Below are positions 57,953 through 64,000 of a stretch of 64,000 nucleotides of DNA, piece by piece. Source of the stretch: Cristatella mucedo (lineage: Eukaryota > Bryozoa > Phylactolaemata > Cristatellidae). The DNA lies in NCBI GenBank assembly GCA_009760855.2, contig WPIO01000110.1, positions 257,501-321,500 on the forward strand, written 5' to 3'. The notes under the pieces were generated by a model. It was not told the DNA's origin, searched no databases, and saw nothing but the letters and a program-made list of their open reading frames with translations. Position numbers and translations under genes: made by a program. How positions within the stretch are numbered: position 1 is the stretch's first letter; the number at the start of each line of letters is the position of its first letter.

Positions 57953-58102
57953 CCCATTAAAGCCTGCAGATTCTGCAGTATTGACGTCTGAGTTATCGGT
58001 GAAAACATAAGTTAGAGACGGAAATAGCTGCCTCTTCTGCAGAACATCGGAGTATGAAAAATGTCTGGCTGAACTTGAAAAATTGTATCACGCCGTGCTT
58101 GC

Positions 58103-58293
58103 TTAACGTTGGAAAAATTGACTGACGGCATAGCTCCAATCTTGATAGATATACGAGTATATGCACACGATAAGAGCAAGCATGGCAAGACTGTCAGCTG
58201 AGCAGTACATAGCTCCACAAATAGCGGGATAGAGGCGAAGTATCCTTGAGAGCACGTCTACTTTAAAGTTAGATGAATGCTCAATATCGGGCG
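58103..58293 (-). CDS. Candidate exon with a membrane segment
   Basis: An acceptor with a long T run (CATTTTTTTAG) opens a leftward frame in phase 1; 62 codons follow to TAA at 58,105-58,103. The peptide PDIEHSSNFKVDVLSRILRL continues into a hydrophobic stretch with CGAMYCSADSLAMLALIVCI. A GTCAGT donor after DWSYA would end it earlier in phase 0. It has the same strand and opening phase as expected for a second exon of the array, but no sequence match to the other exons. It may belong to a further gene upstream of gene A. Confidence 0.28.
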
Positions 58294-60344
58294 CTAAAAA
58301 AATGTCTGAATTAAAAGCAAGGCTAATAGGAAATTTCTCGGAGTAAATTACTATACTGCAACTTGAGAACAAAGGACGGCTGAAGGATTTGTGTTGTAAT
58401 TTAGTTCTAATTTAATCTCTTTTGATTTTGAAATAATACTATTCATTATTGCTATATTTACTACGATTATTAATTTAACAACAGTCTAATTTAATGTAAT
58501 GCTAATTTAGATGCCAATTGCGATAAGGTAAGCCTCTGCAGCGTAGTATCAAGCCGTAGTTGAAGCTTTGTGTGCTGACATCGGAAAACCTTGTATATAT
58601 GGCTTGAGACACCTTAGCTTAGGCCCCATGCGAGAGCACGTATTAGCTGCTGGTACTTGCATACGTCTGCTGCTATAGATCGTGCTGTGGCATAGATATG
58701 CTGCCGTGAGGAAATGCGTGAAGAAAAATGGTCGTTCCTCCTGAATCAGTTTGTGCCAACACGGAACATGTAATTTCGGTGAGTCGCTTTAAAAATTTAA
58801 CCATGCAAACTGCTTCGAGAACATAACTATGCAAACTGCTCAGTTGAAATAATGCTGCTCTATTGATTGAAAATAATGTACTATACTACCAGCTAATCAT
58901 TGACAGTGTCTCCTCGACAATTTTTACGAACCAAAACTTGTAACGCTACTTGCTGTTGTTTCATCAGAGGTATGCAATACGCTTATACGCCCGAGTCTTA
59001 TGTCGGTCCCTGAAAAGTAATACAAGATGAGGTCTCGTCCATCTCGCAATTTTTACAGTTCTGTGAATTCAATTCAACTTTGATCACGATGGAAGCTTTT
59101 TGTTTTGAGGATGCCAATATCAACGAGCCTTCTTGTGGGTTGAATATGCTGACTTTGAAAACCTTGTGAATACAATGTTGGGATATTTCTGGACAGTAAT
59201 GTAAAATACTGAGTGTTGACGACCGTGCTAAAGTGGCCAAATCCAGTGGTCCCAAAAATTGCTAAACTTATATTTCCGATTCGCCGTCATTTAAAAGCTG
59301 GCTGCGCTTCGAAAGCCTCCCAGCAGTTTTATGCTCAAATAACTCATCTGGAGATGGTCTGTCATTCCCTAGATGATACCAAACTAGATTGAAGGAAGAC
59401 TGGACGAGATTGCTCATTTAATATGTGTATTCACCCGGTTAAGTAGCTTGTGCGTAGGTGAAGCGAGGTCTGATGCCACTTAATTTTGGTACACTAGTTT
59501 ATGTTCAATTATATATATATAGTTTCGGGTTTTCGCTCTTGAGTTAGAGCTCAAGTTCAAGCCGCTGGCTTGTCTGCCAGCATAATGATGTGCCGAAGAT
59601 CTGAATGGGAGTCATAGATGCTCTTGGGAGTCATAGATGCTTAGCTCGCTGGGGTGACAGTTGCGAGTGATACATATAAAGACATTGCTAATACCTAAGA
59701 CAGCTGCGAATGAGGGGCCGGAGAAAAATTGATTATAGCACACAGTGGTGCTAAACGAGGTGGCGAAGCTCAAAATTGATTAGGTTGAGCTGCTTTTATG
59801 TATAGGCATTGGGCAGCCTTAACTTGAAGAGATTAGTGATTAACTTAAGTGAATTAACTTAAGAGTGGTAGTGATAACCTTGTTTGCTACATAAGCTAGA
59901 TAGTGACAACTAATTTGTGACTCACCTGTAACTCAAATATAATGGGTTGGAATTAGTTATGCGATAATCCAAGGTTAGATGGCGTAAAAGCTCATGCAAT
60001 TGAATAGGCAGTGCCGTGCTCTGTAATTCAATCCACTCAGAATTTACAGTACAGATCTGCAGCAGGGCTGGTGAGGTTTGTTGTTTTAGGAGACAAGGGA
60101 TTTTCTAGACTACCACGACTTCTTTTCACAACTAACGTGCATGGCTGTATAACACACTGCTCTACTCAATGTAAACGAGCTTGTTTGCGTTTGTTTTAAT
60201 AAAACATGCAGGCTCTTCATTGCTGTCGTATTCTATTACCGGCTTAATACATGCATGCATTTCCGCTGCAGCAAAAAGGCATCGCCCGTGCACGGAGGTC
60301 GCCCAGTGGCATTCACCTAGTGACGAGGAATAGCACCATGACTT
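58294..60344. other. No recognisable gene
   Basis: Short open frames only. A small tandem duplication of GGGAGTCATAGATGCT lies at 59,607-59,622 and 59,626-59,641. Confidence 0.45.
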
Positions 60345-60805
60345 GAGCTGATTTGGCAGCCTGAGGATTCTAGGGGGAGCTATTCCGTGCACTTGTTGGC
60401 CCGAGTTTTCGTTGATATATATTAACAATGCATAGTCACGGTGTTGCTACTTGCAGTTGACTCTGAGTATAAGAGAATCGGACATAAGAATACTCGGCTT
60501 ATAAGAATCGCAGCTCAGTGTCACAGATTTACTCTAGCTGTAGTCTCACTCCATATATAGGAATACTCCAATAAAAAGAATGCCCATTTGCCTATCAGAG
60601 CTTATTCTTATTAGGGAAGTCGACTGTATTCAGCAACCGCAGTAGAGAGACCGACAGAGATAAGAGATCCGATCATGCCGAACGGTAGGCAGAAAAGGGT
60701 GCATCTGCTTAGGCCAGAGAGAAGTCGTCTGTCTGCCACAACCAAACGGATGTGGGTTTGGGCGTGTCTGACCTCGAGGGCTGGCCTCACAGCCGGATAT
60801 CGTAG
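60345..60805 (+). repeat. Diverged direct repeat, left copy
   Basis: Matches 63,005-63,265 in the same orientation: GATTTGGCAG, TTTTCGTTGATATATA, GCATAGTCACGG, ATTCAGC, CCGAACGGTAGGCAG, GGGTGCATCTGCTTAGGCC, GTCTGCCACA and CTCGAGGG...CCTCACAGC appear in order in both. The left copy has about 150 extra bases (about 60,470-60,625). Confidence 0.75.
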
Positions 60806-60849
60806 CCTGCAGATGCTATATCACCACCAGCCATTGCGGATAAATTCTG

Positions 60850-62330
60850 AGGCTGAAATCTGAGCTTTGAACTCTGAACTTTTCCGCTCCACAAAAACTA
60901 TAGAAAAAACAACAATCAAACAAAGAAATAAAGTCCAAAGAGCAAAGTTCCAGAGTAGCACAAGGTCGATTGCTCATTAAAGCCATGGTGGAAAGTAGCC
61001 GATTTAAAAGTGTAGCACTTTGCTGGCCTTGGCTGAATTTTAGCTCGAACAAGAGCTGTTCGGAGGCGCACTCGATTTCCTTTGTCCTGGAGCAGTGAGC
61101 CAGAGAGGAGCTTCAGTGCGGTTAGAGAGCAAGAGCTTAAGAGCAAGCCAGGAAGCTCTGAGACCAGCGGTGGCGATTCAGCCTTTAGAATTGGTCCGAT
61201 ACCAGCGGAAGCTGCTGATTGATGTTGGCTGGCCTGTCAACCTCCGCCTTCACTCGTTCCAAGAAAGAATTGTCTGGAACCCATTCGCCATTCAAGCTGG
61301 ACAGACGTTCCCTTCCAGTGGCCTGGGGACGGTGTTAATTCTTTACCGTAATGGGCCAAGGTGTCGGGCCCACTACCACTAAGCTCTTGCCCCATTGTCT
61401 CAGCTAAGTATTTAAGAGTCAAGCGACGCTCGCTCTTGGTCTCTTTGGACTTGTGTCTTTTGTCCAGCTCCGCACTTCGACGTCGTCGGACTCTTTTCTC
61501 TGAAAGCGAGGGAGGAGGGCGGGCTGTCCACAGGCAATCGACGGAACTGGACGACACAGCGCTAGGATTCGGTGGACTCCACCGAATACGGTCGTATCGC
61601 GCCCGAGCTGGCATTTTGCGTTTCTTTTGTGTTTTGTGTGTGCGCGCTAGCACGTGGTCTCCGCATAGGGATTTGCCAGTGCGAGGTAGACGTTGTTGGC
61701 GTGTGTGGAGTCCTAGTTCTCCGGTTAGGGTTTAGGCTCCAGTTCAAGCTCTGTCTATTTAGGTCGTTCCCCAGTATAAATATAAGTAGCTTAAGTGTGG
61801 AGACGTGTTTCCTCCGCAAGAGTGCTTGAGATGGCGTGTTTCGGGTATTCCTTCAGCACAGGTGGAAATGGAGTCCCAGTTCTCCGGTTAGGGTTTAGGC
61901 TCCGGTTCGCGCTCAGCGTGGAGAAGTATTCCCTCCGCAAGAGTGTTGGTGCTGTTGAGAACGTGCGAGGAGTGTCGAGATAAAGCTGAGCTAGATGCGC
62001 AGCGACTTTGTGCGCTTGCGAATAAAGTTCAGTGAAATCCCAGTCTGTGTGTCTCGCTTTCCAATTCACGCCGCGGACTCACGACCCCCTTTAGTAACGG
62101 TAAGCAGGTCGGCGCCAGAAACACTCGTTTCGTGGCGGCCAGCTTATTTCGCGTAGGCACGCGCTGAACGGCATTAGGCACCAGGTTACGCCGCTAGGTA
62201 AGCGGCAGGTCAAGCCTACTTCGCCGAGCCTTCGGCGTTACAAAAGCTTGTCAGTGTCCTTTTGCAAGAGCAGAGTTGGGAGTAGGCTCTGTTGGAACCT
62301 CAAGCAATGCGACCGGTTGGTTGTCCAAAG
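60850..62330 (+). other. GC-rich segment with transcription signals; possible LTR or promoter
   Basis: The only strongly GC-rich stretch of the window, richest at 61,480-62,270. It has a TATA-like TATTTAAG at about 61,410, a CG-rich leader after it, and AATAAAG at about 62,021 followed by GT-rich TGTGTGTC, an arrangement like the U3-R-U5 of an LTR. A GGCGCCAGAAAC motif at about 62,112 loosely recalls a tRNA primer site. No second LTR, gag or pol is seen in the window. Alternatives are a CpG-rich promoter/first exon or an unknown repeat. Open frames on both strands here reflect GC content, not clear coding. Confidence 0.35.
61706..61947 (+). repeat. Imperfect tandem duplication in the GC-rich segment
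   Basis: CAGTTCTCCGGTTAGGGTTT occurs near 61,880 and, with one change, near 61,718; CCTCCGCAAGAGTG follows each, at about 61,811 and 61,932. The second unit is shorter. Confidence 0.85.
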
Positions 62331-63004
62331 CTTGAAGGACGTCATGATCGGCACACCTTGTGGTTCATCGCGAAGTCAGATGTGATTTGACTGAGCGTCT
62401 TCGGCTCTCGCAGCGAAAGCAGTGTACCCGAGTGACTGTGCAGCATGAGGTGGGAGGGCAGTTTGCTGTTGAAGACTGACGATCTATTTGACGCCTGACA
62501 AGTCAGTTCGGCAGTTTGGTATTGGTGGGCATAGATGCAGACCCCTTTGTGGCAGTACAAAACAAGCCAAGTGGATATAAAGACTAATAAATTATGAAGA
62601 CAAGATAAGGTGACCGTGGTGACTGAAGGTGATGGTAGCATCGGTGGAGCGACTGGCTGATACAACTCAATCTCGAACCACGAAGATGTGATCTCGCGCC
62701 ACAGCAAAAACCAAAGTGGCCAGTCATGTCCACAAGTCAAATGTGATGCTCCCCCCAATCGTCGTGAGCTCTCGCCGAGGCGAGCGTGGGGAAAAACGCT
62801 TAAGGATAATAGACTGGCTGGTCACAGTGAGTCGTGGTATTGCGACAAGATTCCAAAATCCGTTGAGATGTGAAGTTGTGACTACCGCGATGGCAAATAT
62901 GCTGCATGTAGATAGTGACATGCTGAAGCCCAATTGACGACTCGCTTACATGGGAGTCGGGTAGAGCCGTCCAGCCATCTCCCTAGTTACTTCGAAGTAG
63001 GTAG
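62331..63004. other. No recognisable gene
   Basis: Open frames on both strands at 62,342-62,937 overlap each other and are not recognised. Confidence 0.4.
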
Positions 63005-63265
63005 AATTTGGCAGGGTTCCCTAAATTTTGGCACGATATTTCGTTGATAGATATAGCAAGCCATAGTCAGGCTGTGACTATTTATTCAGCCAACATAGTA
63101 GAGACACAGACAGTGAGAAAAGGTTCGATCAGGCTGAACGATAGGCAGTGAAGGGTGCATCTACTTAGCCCAAGCTGTGGGAGGGAAGTCCTTAGTCTGC
63201 CACAAGAAGCAGATATTGGTTCGGTTGTGTCAAACCTCGAGGGATCAGCCTCACAGCTGGCAAGC
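63005..63265 (+). repeat. Diverged direct repeat, right copy
   Basis: Partner of 60,345-60,805. Together they bracket about 2.2 kb including the GC-rich segment. Confidence 0.72.
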
Positions 63266-63384
63266 GACTGGGTAACTGCAGTTGCTACTCATTTATAACA
63301 ATGATCACTGCTTGAGTAGCAACCTAAACGCTAAACCTTAAACCTTAATAGCGATAACTTTCACACACCAGCGCATTGCCATGC

Positions 63385-63530
63385 TGGTTTTGACCACTGC
63401 TTACCGTGGTAGCCTCGAACGAGGTCAAGTTAAATGCTGGTTATGACCAAGGTCGTAGACTCGAGCACCTTGGCATATGATTGATCCGCCTGAATAGAGA
63501 CTCGGTTCTCTTAAAACAAATTATATCTAT
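63385..63530 (+). mobile_element. Candidate SINE, second copy
   Basis: Aligns with 18,985-19,140 from GTCAAG through TGACCAAGGTCGTAGACTCG (B-box-like) and GGCATATG, and ends with GAGACTCGGTTCTCTT, a diverged family A LINE tail. The A-box region is degraded. Confidence 0.4.
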
Positions 63531-64000
63531 TTATCTATAAGGTGAAGGTGAAAAATAAGAGTAAACCCAGCATCAACAGACAGGAGCCCTTCTCTGAAAC
63601 ATGTAAGTACAGGTTCCGTTTGGTCTTGTTAAAAATGCTGCCGAACCACTGAACCTCTCATCCCTAGCATAAGCGTCATAAAAGTGACCCAGGGTAGCTG
63701 TTACTGTTAATGTGCTATTTGTGGTGAAACATTCTATAGGGATTAGGGGCCCTCAGTCATTCTACCGGACAGATGGACTTGATTCGCTAAAGTGTACTCG
63801 CTAAAAATGTTTAAAAACAAATGCAATTCCTTTTCATAGCTCACTAAGAGAACCTAATCCCTGTAAAAAAAGACAAAAGACTGCACACGCTGCCGCGTTT
63901 GAGACCATGACCATGGCACTACAGGCCAGCATCACAGGCTTAATCAGCACGACACTACATGCCACTCCGCACCACCGAAGAAAATGCTTTAATAATTTTA
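63531..64000. other. No recognisable feature
   Basis: Nothing identified up to the window end. Confidence 0.45.

Noticed and set aside
57418-57991. Open frames with IYIYIY and CVCVCV runs
   Set aside because: Translations of (TA)n and (GT)n microsatellites.
61095-62069. Several overlapping open frames on both strands in the GC-rich block
   Set aside because: High GC lowers stop frequency; the frames overlap on opposite strands, and none has a recognisable domain.

Overview
The window looks like a piece of an animal nuclear genome. It is AT-rich, has GT-AG intron signals and abundant simple repeats, and is dominated by decayed non-LTR retrotransposons (LINEs) of the CR1/L2 type. I see no bacterial operon layout, rRNA, intact tRNA gene or CRISPR array. 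The lineage cannot be fixed from the sequence; a lophotrochozoan such as a flatworm or mollusc would fit the LINE types, but that is inference.

Two LINE families account for most recognisable protein homology. Family A (CR1/L2-like) ends in a short stem-loop followed by an (ATT)n tail. It is present in about a dozen copies on both strands, at 6.9-7.9, 8.6-10.3, 10.8-11.7, 14.4-17.9, 17.9-19.6, 22.6-24.8, 24.8-26.0, 33.2-33.4, 33.6-37.0, 42.3-43.9, 45.0-45.6 and 53.8-55.1 kb, plus a very old remnant near 48 kb. Family B has one near full-length copy (29.1-32.6 kb, endonuclease plus reverse transcriptase in one long frame with three in-frame stops) and fragments at 13.5-14.4, 26.0-26.3, 28.9-29.1, 40.3-41.2 and 41.3-42.3 kb. 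Some family A copies start directly in the (ATT)n tail of an older copy, and one sits inside a family B copy. Two short elements (19.0 and 63.4 kb) look like a tRNA-derived SINE whose 3' end copies the family A LINE tail.

Between the LINEs, the minus strand carries exon-like pieces that I interpret as a tandem array of related multi-exon membrane-protein genes, all read leftward. Two first exons (188-377 and 48,596-48,833) share a CC pair, one membrane segment, nearly equal spacing and the same phase-1 GTAAGT donor. Two last exons (20,862-21,144 and 39,249-39,771) both open in phase 2 and end with a PPxY-like cytoplasmic-tail motif (LPSYDQ, PPQYDT). Further candidate exons lie at 8.1, 28.7, 40.0, 44.7 and 58.2 kb. 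Gene boundaries and exon pairing are inferred. This gene family is the main candidate for something undescribed here.

Other structure: an apparently perfect 16-bp minisatellite of about 24 copies inside an old LINE (35.4-35.8 kb); a 42-bp perfect palindrome (26.55 kb); a cluster of long microsatellites (56.4-58.0 kb); and a GC-rich segment at 60.9-62.3 kb with TATA and poly(A) signals, flanked by a diverged direct repeat, which may be an LTR-type element or a promoter region. Large stretches at 0.7-3.1, 11.7-13.5, 19.6-20.8, 21.2-22.6, 26.6-28.6, 37-39.2, 45.6-47.9, 49-53.6, 55.1-56.4 and 58.3-60.3 kb hold nothing I can recognise.
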